The notes: generated from the sequence alone by a model not told the origin. A DNA stretch of 64,000 bases from Nilaparvata lugens (GCF_014356525.2 NC_052507.1:53254463-53318462), one strand, 5' to 3'; positions 51,501 through 54,057 are shown, counted from the stretch's first letter. A program made the numbers and translations.

Positions 51501-54057
51501 TAACTAAGAGTCGGCTTGAAATTTGGAAAATAAACGACCTATACCATGGGATATCTTCTTATGCTATCTTTTCTCTATGGTTGCTCAATGGGTCGACATG
51601 CTGATCGCCAAGTAAACGAATGTCGAGTATTCTCAGTAAAGTGAAATTAGAAGTTGAAGTGGAGTAGCGTGAACATGAATGAACGAGCACATGTATTAAG
51701 TTTGTAAATTACAAAAAAATAAAATGATATATTACAACATTCTTCAAATTACCATTATTAACTTGAAGACTAAGCAAAAGCTTGATAGAAATTCAATTCA
51801 ATTTATTTCCACATAAAATTACAAATTTGTACAATATTGATAAGTTACAATAAAAATAAATATAAAGATAAATTACTTTACTATTTTGTTTAAAATTGTA
51901 ACATTATTGAAAAGTGGAATCCCCCAAGAAGACTATACGTCTGTGAATGGGGGAGAGTTCCTAAGAGCAAGCTAATAAAAAAAAGTAAATTAAGTTTGAA
52001 ATAGTTATAAGGATAATACTAAGATAACCTAACATTATATTATGCTATATAATAGAGTGCAATCTACAGACTATTGCTCTTCCCTACCATTGTTTTTGTC
52101 ACCATTTGTGAAGAGTGCTTAAATGGAAAGAGATAGCTAAAAAAAGAGCAAGAGGACTCAAGACTGTAACAATTTATTTATTAAATTGTAAAGATTTAAG
52201 AAGCATAGGAATGGAGTAAGCCTTCGGTTCCAGCCCAACCTATGCCAATCAACCATTTAAACAGCTTCCTTTTATACACCACATCGCTTCAGCTCTCAGC
52301 CTCCCTGATATCATTGGGCAAATTTCTATAGATGATTTGTGCTAGATAGTGAGGAGACCTAAGTTCTATTCCGTGATATAAATGAGGTGTTGAATATCCA
52401 TGGTTATTTCTGTGTCGAGTTTGATAGGTATGTTGAATATTGCTGAGTAGTTCTATTTTGTGTTTCCTGATATTTGTGAGAAGTGTTTTAATATACAGTT
52501 TTAAATTGAGCACAGGGAAGTCCGAGAACAACAGCGATGTGGGATATCTGGGTTCTTTTTTAAGATTTTTTTTATAAAAGAACCCAGATATCCCACGTCG
52601 CTGTTGCTCTCGGACTTCCCTGTGCTCAATTTAAGACAATAAAATTTAAATGAGCCGATAATAACAATTTCAAAGTTAAAGTCTAATATTAGTTAATGGC
52701 TGAATTGCCATTGGCTAATATGCTTCTTTAATGTGTAATATCGGGGCACCGAGTTTCGCTCGTTATTTATTTATTGATAAACAGAACACAATTCTTCAAA
52801 ATGATTGGGGAAGGACTATCAGGCACAGCCCAAAACTGTTTCTTCTCCGAATTTTGATTTATACACTATAAATGGTCCAAAAAGTAGGTTATGTTCCATA
52901 CACTTAAATTCAGGTTCAGTTTTCAGTCCAAATATTTAAAAACAGAAAAGTTATAATTTAGATTGTTTACAAACCAAATTGAATAACAAAATAACACTCA
53001 CTAGTCACTTACAACTGTGAAATAATTATTATCTTTGGATATTATGATATACCTTGTCATGTAAACAAATCAGATCATTCTGATCGAGTCTATTAAAATT
53101 TCTAGATTTCTCGCGAAATACGGTAAGCTGATTGATTACACAGCTGATCTCCCACACAGGCACACGCATCTTCTGTTATCGACAGACGACGATTATTATC
53201 ATCTGTTTTTCCAAGGATGAATAATTATTATCCTTTTCATATCCTTCAGCGAGTTTTCCCAGGGATGAGACCTAGTGCAATCGAATTTTTATATCATAAA
53301 CCTACTATGTTCCAAATTTCGTGAAAATCGTTAAAGCCGTTTTCGAGATCCGTTGGACAAACATAACTAGATAATATCGGGGCACCGAGCTTCGCTCGTT
53401 ATTTTTATTTATTGATAAACAGAACGCAATTCTCTGAAATGATCGTGTTTATATTTCACAGCTGGCTATATGTCATCTTATGAATTTCGGGGATGCGATT
53501 TTTTGATTTTTCACATGCTCACTCACTTTTTTACTATCCACAGCTGTTTCAGTCAAGGATGAATTATCTTTTTAATGTCGTTCAGCGAGTTTTCCCAAGA
53601 ATGAGACCTAGTGCAATCGAATTTTTATATCATAAACCTACTATGAACCAAATTTCGTGAAAATCGTTGAAGCCGTTTTCGAGATCCGTTGAACATTAAT
53701 AACCAGATATAAATATATAAAAATACAGAAATTGCTCGCTTAATATAATGTATATTGATCGTAGGCAATTGTTCACGTATTTTGAAATCTTCATAAAGCA
53801 GGCCGGCCCATCCGTCACTTACCAAAGTTTATTTTTCAAATAAATTGAGTTTTTTTGTATTTTTACAATATTTTCTTGTCACATTAGTTAATGCTTTTCA
53901 TGTATATTTCCTGGAAATAAATTGAGTCTTTTTTGTGTTGTTGCAGATTGCCAAAATGCAACTAGTCGAATCGTTTGCCAAGGCAAAGCTGGGCAAGTGG
54001 CTGAAGAAGCCGATCGAACAGGACCAGTTCCACTTGGATGAGGGCATATTCAAGTGA
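417..54057 (+). CDS. Adar: ADAR: dsRNA-specific adenosine deaminase, spliced gene of at least 12 exons (5' end outside window)
   Basis: The enzyme converts adenosine to inosine in double-stranded RNA, mainly in the nucleus, recoding mRNAs and editing repeat hairpins. Joining 417-525, 10729-10895, 12299-12512, 14563-14772, 33920-34094, 40953-41096, 42438-42553, 44478-44589, 45964-46120, 47912-48206, 50510-50712 and 53947-54057 gives 2013 nt, 670 codons plus TGA. Residues are numbered from the first visible codon. Order: acidic N-terminus, a K-rich stretch (41-47), dsRBD1 (about 58-122, KKLAK motif), dsRBD2 (about 191-254, KKVAK motif), deaminase (about 290-670). The zinc site is H355-A-E357, C412 in PCGD and C477 in SCSDK. 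The spacings of 57 and 65 residues equal human ADAR2 H394/C451/C516, and E449 matches its base-flipping E488. Every intron is GT-AG except intron 3 (GC-AG). The start codon is unknown: M15 lies in the first visible exon, but an upstream exon is likely. Family and catalytic assignment are very secure. Confidence 0.95.
1101..1206. repeat. Small imperfect hairpin element
   Basis: Arms 1101-1142 and 1165-1206 are inverted copies with a few mismatches (CAAGAAACCTAAAATAGAG against its complement), around a ~22-bp loop. It looks like a short MITE. No target duplication was established. Confidence 0.7.
2091..2318. repeat. Perfect 107-bp inverted repeat (long hairpin)
   Basis: 2091-2197 and 2212-2318 are exact reverse complements as far as I can read, around a 14-nt loop. 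Ends are ATTGAATGAA / TTCATTCAAT. The sequence before it (2046-2090) and the first arm match a decayed copy at 19608-19720, so the arm belongs to a dispersed repeat family. In the ADAR pre-mRNA it would fold into an uninterrupted 107-bp duplex. Confidence 0.92.
2390..2750. repeat. Dispersed repeat, copy 1 (second copy 7785-8100)
   Basis: Both regions contain TGTGCAAAGGC, then CTTTCTACTGGTGATA, TTTTTGAGATAT, and CAAAAATTTTCTGAAAATAT in the same order, at roughly 75-80% identity by eye. There is no coding capacity and no clear ends, so the class cannot be decided. Confidence 0.65.
3005..3290. repeat. GC-rich element with repeated CAACCGAGCG decamers
   Basis: The decamer CAACCGAGCG or its complement CGCTCGGTTG occurs at least five times with near matches beside it (about 3026, 3095, 3106, 3158, 3210, 3233), some fused into palindromes. 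The outer parts share CTGTTC on one side and GAACAG on the other, suggesting short diverged terminal inverted repeats. Clustered subterminal motifs of this kind are transposase-binding sites in some DNA transposons. The family is not recognised. Confidence 0.55.
3661..5881. mobile_element. Non-coding DNA transposon with ~420-bp inverted repeats
   Basis: About 3661-4080 and 5440-5881 are inverted copies (roughly 85-90% identical) sharing GGTGTGACGTCAGTGGTGC near the outside and CAGAATGATCGATTTTGTAAGAGC further in. Outermost bases GGTAGTGTCCACG and CGTGGCCAGTACC pair imperfectly. A partial third copy of the arm lies at 4250-4400. The ~1 kb core (4400-5440) has no ORF, so no transposase is encoded. 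Target duplication is unresolved. Confidence 0.75.
5990..6465. repeat. Truncated copy of the 11023-11748 fold-back family
   Basis: It shares the middle and right arm of that element: CACTCACATATTTAACGCTC, GATATATCGATGTGCGG, GAATATGGCGGACAAAAATT and the end TTTTGACCAACTCTGTATA. The left arm is missing. Confidence 0.6.
6700..6960 (+). pseudogene. LINE reverse-transcriptase C-terminal relic
   Basis: In shifting plus frames the sequence reads like the end of a LINE ORF2: [10 protein letters not shown], later YYASQIYTI and a TFYK-VTKLF stretch, the usual order before the stop of insect non-LTR elements. Several frameshifts break it. A poly(A)-rich region follows. It is short and decayed. Confidence 0.4.
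7785..8100. repeat. Dispersed repeat, copy 2 (see 2390-2750)
   Basis: Same orientation and order of blocks as the copy at 2390-2750, with small insertions and deletions. Minus-strand ORFs across it are incidental. Confidence 0.65.
8622..9317 (+). CDS. Hypothetical 231-codon ORF inside ADAR intron 1, unrecognised
   Basis: I do not recognise this protein. It starts [11 protein letters not shown] and has a zinc-binding-like N-terminus, C4-x2-C7 and C18-x2-C21. A basic stretch follows, then a low-complexity Asn/Ser/Thr/Tyr/Lys-rich middle with an internal repeat of about 17 residues (QYNH...TKQTYR then QYNHSKT...TKQSYR), and an acidic, Ser-rich C-terminus. The 696-nt frame is uninterrupted in very AT-rich DNA, which is unlikely by chance. 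It has no introns, and AATAAA lies ~190 bp downstream (about 9506). It could be an orphan transposon ORF or a nested gene. Confidence 0.45.
   Translation: MATCLICRIKWSTNQSGKCSDCLTYLQLSPLFSSIKHYRFHFLRKHTSSYAYSIGKSKTIFPKETTKSLVYSKNHSYTSMNYKNSKQYNHFENKITKQTYRQYNHSKTNTTKQSYRCRQTCYSKDNSFRSSSLEQDSDSLLCSDQNEKNPFLQAICKSAKNERQVKLSASILSNSEVIFEEEFSRLGLNYSSSETSIEKSCGKLRKEYNSRNNIQSKFVDFVIAIRPLCSV
10729..10895 (+). CDS. Adar: ADAR exon 2: basic stretch and first half of dsRBD1
   Basis: The acceptor is GTTTCAG and the donor is GTACCG. The exon starts with a run of six lysines (possible nuclear localisation signal, residues 42-47). It continues with the first helix and strands of dsRBD1: the LLNEMK helix, then GPVHCPVF and the beta strand TMAVEV shared with exon 3. 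It ends in phase 0 at residue 92. Confidence 0.93.
10896..12298 (+). other. ADAR intron 2 (1.4 kb)
   Basis: GT-AG. It is half filled by the fold-back element at 11023-11748. The remaining ~550 bp (11750-12298) is AT-rich, with no recognised feature apart from loose GAATAATG/TTTTGAACAAT repeats. Confidence 0.6.
11023..11748. mobile_element. Fold-back / MITE-like element with ~250-bp inverted arms
   Basis: The tips GTTGGTGAAAATTATAG and CATAACTTTCACCAAC are inverted copies. The arms continue through AGGTTTCATTG / CAATGAAACCT, CAAAATTTTGGTCC and ATTTTGAATCCAACTT to the GATTTTGATACAGAATTT stretch. There is no transposase. Related partial copies occur at 1766-1865, 5990-6465 and 14940-15800, so this is a dispersed family. 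Confidence 0.75.
12299..12512 (+). CDS. Adar: ADAR exon 3: second half of dsRBD1 and linker; ends at a GC donor
   Basis: The acceptor is TTGTACAG. The exon encodes [10 protein letters not shown] followed by the RNA-contacting [13 protein letters not shown] helix (residues 105-117), then a Pro/Thr/Asp-rich linker. The only donor that keeps the frame into exon 4 is G|GCAAGT at 12513, a textbook GC-AG donor. The alternative GT sites a few bases on put exon 4 into a frame that is not dsRBD2. Reading through reaches TAA at 12521-12523 and would give a one-dsRBD, deaminase-less protein. The exon is strongly GC-rich against its flanks. Confidence 0.92.
12513..14562 (+). other. ADAR intron 3, a GC-AG intron
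   Basis: The donor is G|GCAAGT at 12513, with an AAATA-rich repeat right after it (12525-12635). The nested MITE pair 12637-13603 follows. 13604-14562 is AT-rich with no recognised feature. The acceptor is GTTGACAG at 14562. Confidence 0.75.
12637..13603. mobile_element. MITE-like element with TA target site, holding a second nested element
   Basis: The ends GGGGTATTCACAATGTTG and CAACATTGTGAATACCCC are perfect inverted repeats flanked by TA on both sides, as in Tc1/mariner-type insertions. Inside, 12729-13335 is a second inverted-repeat element (CAAGGTATATAAAATACAGG ... its complement, arms about 130 bp). That inner element recurs alone at 39615-40150, which shows it inserted into the outer one. 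Neither has coding capacity. Confidence 0.78.
14563..14772 (+). CDS. Adar: ADAR exon 4: linker and first half of dsRBD2
   Basis: The acceptor is GTTGACAG and the donor is G|GTCAGT. The split first codon (g + tg = Val) fits the GC-AG exon 3 end. The exon encodes a short linker and then dsRBD2: SPVMVLNDL helix, YECIS strand, [17 protein letters not shown]. It leaves one base, completed in exon 5 as Gly of GTG-PSKK. Overlapping frames open across the same bases are shadows. Confidence 0.94.
14823..14923. repeat. Compact hairpin element 50 bp after the exon 4 donor
   Basis: GTGTGACGTCAGCACAGGTA (continuing AGGGCTCC) pairs with its complement at 14892-14923, around a core that again contains AGCTGAT / ATCAGCT. 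Length is about 101 bp. The TGTGACGTCA tip resembles the arm of the 3661-5881 element. Confidence 0.8.
14940..15800. repeat. Dispersed repeat with LINE-tail-like sequence and (CA)n
   Basis: A duplicated block (ATGAGATATTAAG..CGTTCTCGGACTTTT) occurs at about 14978 and 15750. Between them are GAGCCGTTTTCGAGAAAATC, TCAAGTCATTCCGTTGATT and GGGAGATGAGATAATGTACA, leading into the CA microsatellite. I recall this arrangement from hemipteran repeats but cannot name the family. The minus ORF at 15427-15729 is translated microsatellite. Confidence 0.55.
15463..15545. repeat. (CA)n microsatellite
   Basis: About 80 bp of CA dinucleotides with a few CAC interruptions, inside a dispersed repeat. Confidence 0.95.
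16102..16262. mobile_element. MITE of the CCGGTTGCA family, copy 1
   Basis: Inverted ends CCTGGTTGTACAAAAG and CTTTTGTGCAACCGGGG, and internal inverted blocks TTTTAATCACGATTGATT. Related copies lie at 37617-37732, 49397-49546 and (left end only) 60293. Confidence 0.75.
16293..17703. repeat. Tandem duplication, copy 1 (1411 bp)
   Basis: From ATAAAATGAATTCAAATCAA to GGTTAAGTAGC. The same 1.41 kb follows immediately as copy 2, with only a handful of substitutions and one inserted A (for example CTTCAATAAT/CTTTAATAAT, AGAGATGG/AGAGAGGG). There is no ORF. Confidence 0.95.
17704..19115. repeat. Tandem duplication, copy 2 (1412 bp)
   Basis: Direct, head-to-tail copy of 16293-17703 at roughly 99.5% identity by eye, ending at GTAGC before unrelated sequence. 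It is non-coding. Confidence 0.95.
19608..19720. repeat. Decayed copy of the repeat that forms the 2091-2318 palindrome
   Basis: TTTTTGTGTAGTTGAGAAGT, then TGATATTGTGGTAATTATTC and a diverged AACCGGTCTT region, match 2048-2157 in order. Only one arm is present. Confidence 0.65.
20028..21057 (-). pseudogene. LINE (non-LTR retrotransposon) ORF2 fragment: reverse transcriptase C-terminal half
   Basis: One open frame of about 340 codons starts inside the RT domain: [13 protein letters not shown], then FADDTAV with the catalytic DD, then [15 protein letters not shown] and ARYGILAWG, and a C-terminal tail with [11 protein letters not shown]. The endonuclease and the RT fingers are absent. The element is 5'-truncated at about 21058, exactly where the Helitron 3' region begins. 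The frame has no stops, so the insertion is fairly young. Closest in style to Jockey/CR1-like insect LINEs. Confidence 0.88.
21088..23620 (-). pseudogene. Helitron Rep-helicase, C-terminal part (Pif1-like helicase)
   Basis: About 840 open codons with no stop. It begins just inside the end of the Rep domain ([30 protein letters not shown]), then a linker, then superfamily 1 helicase motifs: Walker A GGTGKT near residue 420, WDEC near 500, [17 protein letters not shown], and C-terminal [15 protein letters not shown] and VACSRVG near 820. The upstream half of the protein is cut off by the inverted segment. The ATG at 23628 lies in the junction and is probably not a native start. Confidence 0.9.
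23621..24119 (+). repeat. Inverted 499-bp insert inside the Helitron
   Basis: Two joined pieces of the same element, both reversed. 23621-23889 is the inverted copy of 25623-25891. 23889-24119 is the inverted copy of about 23002-23232 (rep codons QERALNPPG ... GRLYT, open on the + strand). Together they look like an internally deleted Helitron placed head-to-head inside its relative, replacing the HUH region. Confidence 0.88.
24120..25354 (-). pseudogene. Helitron Rep-helicase, N-terminal part
   Basis: The frame is open from the ATG at 25354 (MPRRKS). An upstream in-frame ATG at 25414 is less typical of the family. A basic arginine-rich N-terminus is followed by a Cys cluster (VCSYC ... MCCAGGK) usual before the Helitron-like N domain. 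That domain runs from about [12 protein letters not shown] through FYAYRLMIR to [10 protein letters not shown], where the inverted insert breaks the protein. The family normally continues with about 300-350 residues including the nuclease motif. Confidence 0.88.
25623..25891. repeat. 269-bp inverted-repeat partner of 23621-23889
   Basis: From TGAATAACCTTTTTGAGATT to CCAAGTGGTACC. It is the 5'-side non-coding region of the Helitron and the inverse of 23621-23889, near-identical by eye (one-base differences such as GTTGTC/GGTCAA context). Confidence 0.9.
27017..27237 (+). repeat. Copia 5' LTR
   Basis: Starts TGTTGTTTGGAATCAATG and ends TTCAACA directly before the primer-binding site. AATAAA lies at about 27171. 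The first 194 bp recur at 31584. Confidence 0.85.
27238..27252 (+). promoter_or_regulatory. Copia primer-binding site, initiator tRNA-Met half
   Basis: GGTTATGGGCCCAGG is complementary to the anticodon arm of initiator tRNA-Met. It is the same site that Drosophila copia uses, where a cut half-tRNA rather than the tRNA 3' end primes synthesis. Confidence 0.8.
27445..31476 (+). CDS. Copia gag-pol polyprotein, 1343 aa, intact
   Basis: A single frame in Copia order. Gag is followed by a CCHC knuckle (C215-x2-C-x4-H-x4-C228) and a second Cys/His cluster ([11 protein letters not shown]). Then come the protease D285-S-G, integrase (zinc part from H420; D485, D548, E584 with 35 residues between the last two), an acidic Glu/Asn-rich spacer (about 740-810), reverse transcriptase with YVDD at 1026-1029, and RNase H (YVDANW, STEAEY). 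The length is close to Drosophila copia. All catalytic residues I can check are present. The start follows 200 bp of leader and gives an MAGSSDSD N-terminus. Confidence 0.95.
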   Translation: MAGSSDSDLGMVGKLSNDEDFQMWKFKIKILFDSQGLSDIVNGKELKPNDPSKEKELSIFNLKDAKAKKIIITTIDSKPLNHILNCETSCEMFKKLCQIYERDEKQQKFSLMQDFFNFTLEANEDIASFISRLENLTHKLKSVGHEIDDEMVIGKIFSSLPRKYTHFQTSWEATAICDRNLTNLTSRLVNEERRLSTDKGDSVQPVVFKTSEIQCYRCKNYGHISRECRNKMKQKSGLFCSICKKNNHEDKDCYFRKKQNDKKKNQVSFLTTNSNVKYYDTFVIDSGSTSHMVKSKSLFDSSIPISCKVGVAKENESMFALEVGNIKSDKCNLNNVLYVPELSKNLLSVSAITENDGKVLFSGNRVEVLKDNEVIMEGIKNSNGLFEVDLKMHNSNSVHHVMTSTISPKSNESNEVELWHRKLGHLGVDNMKKLINLSEGMNIKTKIDDFSKNPCEICLSARQTRQPFKTVRERATRPLEIVHTDVCGPITPVSWDNKRYMVTFLDDFTHFVMVFLIQNKSEVFDIMKQFVAEVEAKWHSKISKFRCDNGGEYSSNKIKDWCQNRGIFMDFTIPYTPELNGKAERINRTLLEKVRALLFDSGLKKEMWGEAVRTAAYIVNRSPTCTLDCTPAEKWYGKKPDLSRLQIFGSIAYSHVAGNLKKLDSRTKKLTFVGYLQNGYRLWDADKRKIIVSRDVIFSNVEQSNQGEKYSDPKVFKINQGFDIEGIAKGNDPNNVFEEIENDGVQETEINEVEEIENNEVEETDTSEAEGIEIETNDIEDGINEVEVNEESGEEMMDESNEIRGREKRVIKKPVWLKDYETSYLSLQVDEPLTFSEAMKSNNSVKWLEAVKTELNALKENNTWTEVDTVPENKEIIDSKWVFKIKNDEKGNIQYKARLVARGFQQKDSIDLNDIYAPVAKLPTFRIFMSVANKLGFPVYQMDVKNAFLNGDIKEDVYMSLPEGVEGFRNKVCKLKKSIYGLKKSPKDWNSKFDSVMKMNNFTRSKNDYCLYSKIVEGKKVFLLLYVDDILIFGSDENDVSRLKSVLQENFKMKDLGLVSNFLGINVKQDIEKGVTVISQKEYLKHVLEKFNMQDCKPMDTPMDKNFNFELLTRDKSESVEIEKKCRRLIGCLMYAVVGSRPDLCCTVSFLSRFQSCASEMLYKNLKRVLRYVKCTLDLELVYKRELNDDMIVGYVDANWGGDLERRSTSGYCFKVFGNTISWCTKKQQSVSLSSTEAEYVALSQAASEACWIKGILIDFCVVENKKTCILLFEDNQSAIKIAHNPEHHKKMKHVDIRYHFVREKISEGVIQVEYLKSSDQIADIFTKPLGKELFVKFRNNIF
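31584..31777 (+). repeat. Copia 3' LTR, lacking its last ~27 bp
   Basis: Preceded by the purine tract GAGGGGGCG. It matches the 5' LTR from TGTTG through CGTAATAATTT and then diverges, so the U5-like end ATTTCTTCACC...AACA is missing. The match ends 34 nt after AATAAA (31738). Confidence 0.85.
31778..32170 (-). pseudogene. Decayed LINE reverse-transcriptase fragment
   Basis: Read on the minus strand with one frame change, it gives [31 protein letters not shown], then [16 protein letters not shown] and [14 protein letters not shown]. This is the YLGV-to-YGIEVWG stretch and connection region of a LINE RT. No ends are defined. Confidence 0.65.
32206..33142 (+). mobile_element. Harbinger-like DNA transposon remnant with a Myb/SANT-like ORF
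   Basis: Ends GGGCGAGTTTCACCA and TGGTGAAACCCGGCTCT form diverged inverted repeats. CTT follows the right end and precedes the left one, a possible 3-bp target duplication. Inside, 32620-32817 encodes 65 aa starting with [23 protein letters not shown] sequence. This resembles the Myb/SANT-type DNA-binding protein of PIF/Harbinger elements, truncated early. No DDE transposase is present. Confidence 0.5.
32620..32817 (+). pseudogene. Truncated Myb/SANT-like transposon protein
   Basis: 65 codons. After a [12 protein letters not shown] segment typical of the start of the trihelix/Myb domain of Harbinger accessory proteins, the frame runs into Ile-rich sequence and stops. Part of the remnant at 32206-33142. 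Confidence 0.4.
33920..34094 (+). CDS. Adar: ADAR exon 5: end of dsRBD2 and inter-domain linker
   Basis: The acceptor is TTGTTTTAG and the donor is AG|GTAACT. The exon starts with [15 protein letters not shown], the last helix of dsRBD2 with its KKxAK RNA-contact motif (residues 237-241). A linker rich in Pro, Ser and Tyr leads towards the deaminase domain. It sits 19.1 kb downstream of exon 4, the largest intron of the gene. Confidence 0.95.
34341..35511. repeat. Tandem duplication, copy 1 (1171 bp)
   Basis: From ATGAAAATTTATTATCAAAT to TAAATATTCCTCCT. The next 1171 bp repeat it. Nothing coding: the 61-codon ORF at 34901 recurs unchanged at 36072 but resembles no known protein. Confidence 0.96.
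35512..36682. repeat. Tandem duplication, copy 2 (1171 bp)
   Basis: Head-to-tail copy of 34341-35511. I found no difference between them, and positions map by a constant offset of 1171. It is followed by ATGAAAAATC, a partial start of a third unit. Confidence 0.96.
37617..37732. mobile_element. MITE of the CCGGTTGCA family, copy 2
   Basis: CCCGGTTGCACTCAAAAATT ... GACTTTTCTGCAACCGGG, with internal inverted blocks AAATTTAATCCAGATTA / TAATCATTATTGGAATT. 116 bp, no coding sequence. Confidence 0.82.
39026..39595 (-). pseudogene. Decayed LINE reverse-transcriptase fragment
   Basis: Minus-strand frames give a [14 protein letters not shown] segment (RT thumb region) and then [16 protein letters not shown] ... 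[11 protein letters not shown], the usual LINE RT connection region. Frameshifts and stops are frequent. Confidence 0.6.
39615..40150. mobile_element. Solo copy of the inner element of 12729-13335
   Basis: It begins CAAGGTCTATAAATACAG and ends near CCGCCATAAAGACCCCAC, with the same interior (CTTCCGACAGAATAATAAT, GTTTTTGAGGTTAGCC) in inverted orientation. The right tip has diverged. Confidence 0.7.
40454..40560. repeat. Short hairpin element
   Basis: AAGGGCCAGACCATATTAAG and CTTAAAATGGTCTGGCTCTT are inverted copies at the ends of 107 bp. MITE-like. Confidence 0.75.
40953..41096 (+). CDS. Adar: ADAR exon 6: start of the deaminase domain
   Basis: The acceptor is GTTGGCAG and the donor is AG|GTACGG. 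It encodes LVQSKYNEL, then [13 protein letters not shown] and [13 protein letters not shown] is the ADAR segment next to the active site (T375/K376 in human ADAR2). The phase-2 end is completed by exon 7 as Ser. Confidence 0.94.
41097..42437 (+). other. ADAR intron 6 (1.3 kb)
   Basis: GT-AG. 41097-41740 holds nothing I recognise. About 41750-42130 looks like the tail of an RTE-type LINE: TCATCCAAATCGGACATT, then GGTACAAACAAACAGAC and CTAAGACCTCAGCTTCTC. Its 154-codon ORF (41752-42216) has no recognised domain. 42130-42437 is AT-rich. Confidence 0.45.
42438..42553 (+). CDS. Adar: ADAR exon 7: catalytic HAE motif
   Basis: The acceptor is TTTTTTCAG and the donor is G|GTAACT. It encodes [20 protein letters not shown]355 is the first zinc ligand and E357 the proton-shuttling glutamate. 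The following RR pair (361-362) corresponds to the conserved arginines that contact inositol hexakisphosphate or RNA in human ADAR2. Confidence 0.96.
42554..44477 (+). other. ADAR intron 7 (1.9 kb)
   Basis: GT-AG. It is mostly filled by the minus-strand LINE fragment 42790-43810. 43870-44477 is AT-rich without recognised features. Confidence 0.6.
42790..43810 (-). pseudogene. 5'-truncated LINE: RT thumb and C-terminal domain, broken
   Basis: Read from 43807 down, it gives an RT segment ending KFPKYL, then TLDRTLS after an in-frame TGA, then [29 protein letters not shown] and [12 protein letters not shown]. The C-terminal part follows in another frame: [12 protein letters not shown], then [17 protein letters not shown], the Cys/His motif that ends many Jockey- and I-like LINE proteins. 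At least one stop and one frameshift make it a pseudogene. Confidence 0.85.
44478..44589 (+). CDS. Adar: ADAR exon 8: second zinc ligand (PCGD)
   Basis: The acceptor is TTTTTTCAG and the donor is AG|GTAATT. It encodes a variable stretch, then [14 protein letters not shown], with C412 as the second zinc ligand. A split Glu codon joins it to exon 7. It has no complete ATG-initiated ORF of its own; it was found by following the reading frame and splice phase. Confidence 0.94.
44850..44995 (-). repeat. Partial copy of the SINE at 59960-60175
   Basis: Shares GCCGGGACCGACAA, GTGTCCATCCGA.AACACGGGA and flanking text with 60045-60100. The tRNA-like head is absent. Confidence 0.55.
45455..45776. repeat. 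170-bp tandem duplication, diverged
   Basis: GTTGTCAGGTATCAAATCAG starts both copies (45455 and 45625). The units run to GTCTCTTGTCTCAATTAATC and TCTCACTTGTCTAAACG, about 90% identical. Confidence 0.85.
45964..46120 (+). CDS. Adar: ADAR exon 9: base-flipping loop
   Basis: The acceptor is TGTGGCAG and the donor is CAG|GTACAT. It encodes IFSPHE, then [22 protein letters not shown]449 in SGEGTIPV sits 37 residues after C412, as E488 follows C451 in human ADAR2, where it occupies the space left by the flipped adenosine. It ends in phase 0 after [10 protein letters not shown]. Confidence 0.96.
46121..47911 (+). other. ADAR intron 9 (1.8 kb)
   Basis: GT-AG. 46219-46332 is a hairpin element (GAGAACATAGTGGGGCGGC ... 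GCCGCTCCACTATGTTCTG). 46640-47110 is C-run-rich sequence without ORFs. 47408-47865 is bounded by inverted 16-mers and contains a strong hairpin at 47457-47541. Confidence 0.6.
47408..47865. repeat. Element bounded by inverted TTCATCAAGTTTTGAC, with internal hairpin
   Basis: 47408-47423 and 47850-47865 are perfect inverted 16-mers. Within them, 47457-47541 folds into a hairpin (ATTGTGAAAAATAT ... ACTCACTGACTGGA and complement). The right end is 46 bp before the exon 10 acceptor. Confidence 0.6.
47912..48206 (+). CDS. Adar: ADAR exon 10: third zinc ligand (SCSDK), longest exon
   Basis: The acceptor is TTTGTGTAG and the donor is G|GTCAGT. It starts [13 protein letters not shown]477 is the last zinc ligand and K480 belongs to the conserved ADAR motif. 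[20 protein letters not shown] and [10 protein letters not shown] follow, all typical of the deaminase core. A related copy of its 3' edge lies downstream at about 48400. Confidence 0.96.
48186..48550 (+). repeat. Tandem duplication of the exon 10 / intron 10 junction
   Basis: CATAGCGTCAACTGG.TTATCGGT from the exon 10 end (48186) recurs at 48403. Related intronic sequence follows (TTCGCCTTNTTCATT, CAATTGCCAAGGAACAA). The copy keeps a potential donor, GTTAGT. Confidence 0.85.
49397..49546. mobile_element. MITE of the CCGGTTGCA family, copy 3
   Basis: GTGCCTGTTGCACATAAGCC ... CAGCTTTTGTGCAACCGGGC, with internal TTTTAATCGTGATTAATT and its complement. Close to copy 1 at 16102. Confidence 0.82.
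50121..50393. mobile_element. Inverted-repeat element with a LINE-tail-like core
   Basis: ATAAATAGAACTAAGGACTT ... and its near-complement TGGTTCTATTTAT bound about 270 bp; CTGCTACTGCAAAT / ATTTGCAGTAGCAG also pair. The core (50238-50330) ends GGAAAAAATAAAGGCAGTCA then (TTCTA)n, resembling the 3' tail of a small LINE inserted between the arms. Confidence 0.55.
50510..50712 (+). CDS. Adar: ADAR exon 11: C-terminal deaminase region
   Basis: The acceptor is TTGTTTTAG and the donor is AAT|GTCAGT. It encodes [23 protein letters not shown] and a segment ending VNNYN. The exon continues the ADAR C-terminal half, which binds inositol hexakisphosphate in human ADAR2. The intron after it contains further copies of the exon/intron junction. 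Confidence 0.95.
50700..51000 (+). repeat. Imperfect tandem copies of the exon 11 / intron 11 junction
   Basis: The exon end AACAACTACAAT|GTCAGTAG recurs as AAGCAACTATAATGTCAGTA (50813) and AAGCAACTATAATATCAGTA (50953). Each is followed by TTTGTAAATTACAA- and ACATTTTCCAAATTACTAT-like sequence. Copy 2 keeps a GT donor; copy 3 has AT in its place. A further partial copy of the intronic part lies near 51686. Confidence 0.85.
51305..51573. mobile_element. MITE / hairpin element
   Basis: AAAATAGCATAAGAAGATAT and its complement ATATCTTCTTATGCTAT end an element of about 270 bp. CTCAAGCCGAT / ATCGGCTTGAG pair inside. It is non-coding. Confidence 0.75.
52190..52634 (-). pseudogene. LINE 3' fragment ending in an inverted duplication
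   Basis: The minus frame 52289-52531 gives [19 protein letters not shown] and [19 protein letters not shown], the normal C-terminus of an insect LINE ORF2. At its 5' end, 52501-52558 is repeated inverted at 52577-52634 (58-bp arms, 18-nt spacer), giving a strong hairpin. Confidence 0.75.
52737..53750 (+). repeat. Two direct copies of an RTE-like 3' tail
   Basis: ATATCGGGGCACCGAG.TTCGCTCGTTATT starts at 52737 and 53374. Both copies contain GAGACCTAGTGCAATCGAAT and GCCGTTTTCGAGATCCGTTG. The second ends in ATAAATATATAAAAATACAG before unique sequence. No ORF. Confidence 0.7.
53947..54057 (+). CDS. Adar: ADAR exon 12: C-terminus and stop
   Basis: The acceptor is TTGTTGCAG. Reading in phase 0 from Ile, it encodes a helix, then [15 protein letters not shown], the signature of the ADAR C-terminus, and ends at TGA 54055-54057. 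A (CAACAG)n tract begins directly after the stop (about 54060-54088). Confidence 0.95.
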   Translation: MAKMQLVESFAKAKLGKWLKKPIEQDQFHLDEGIFK

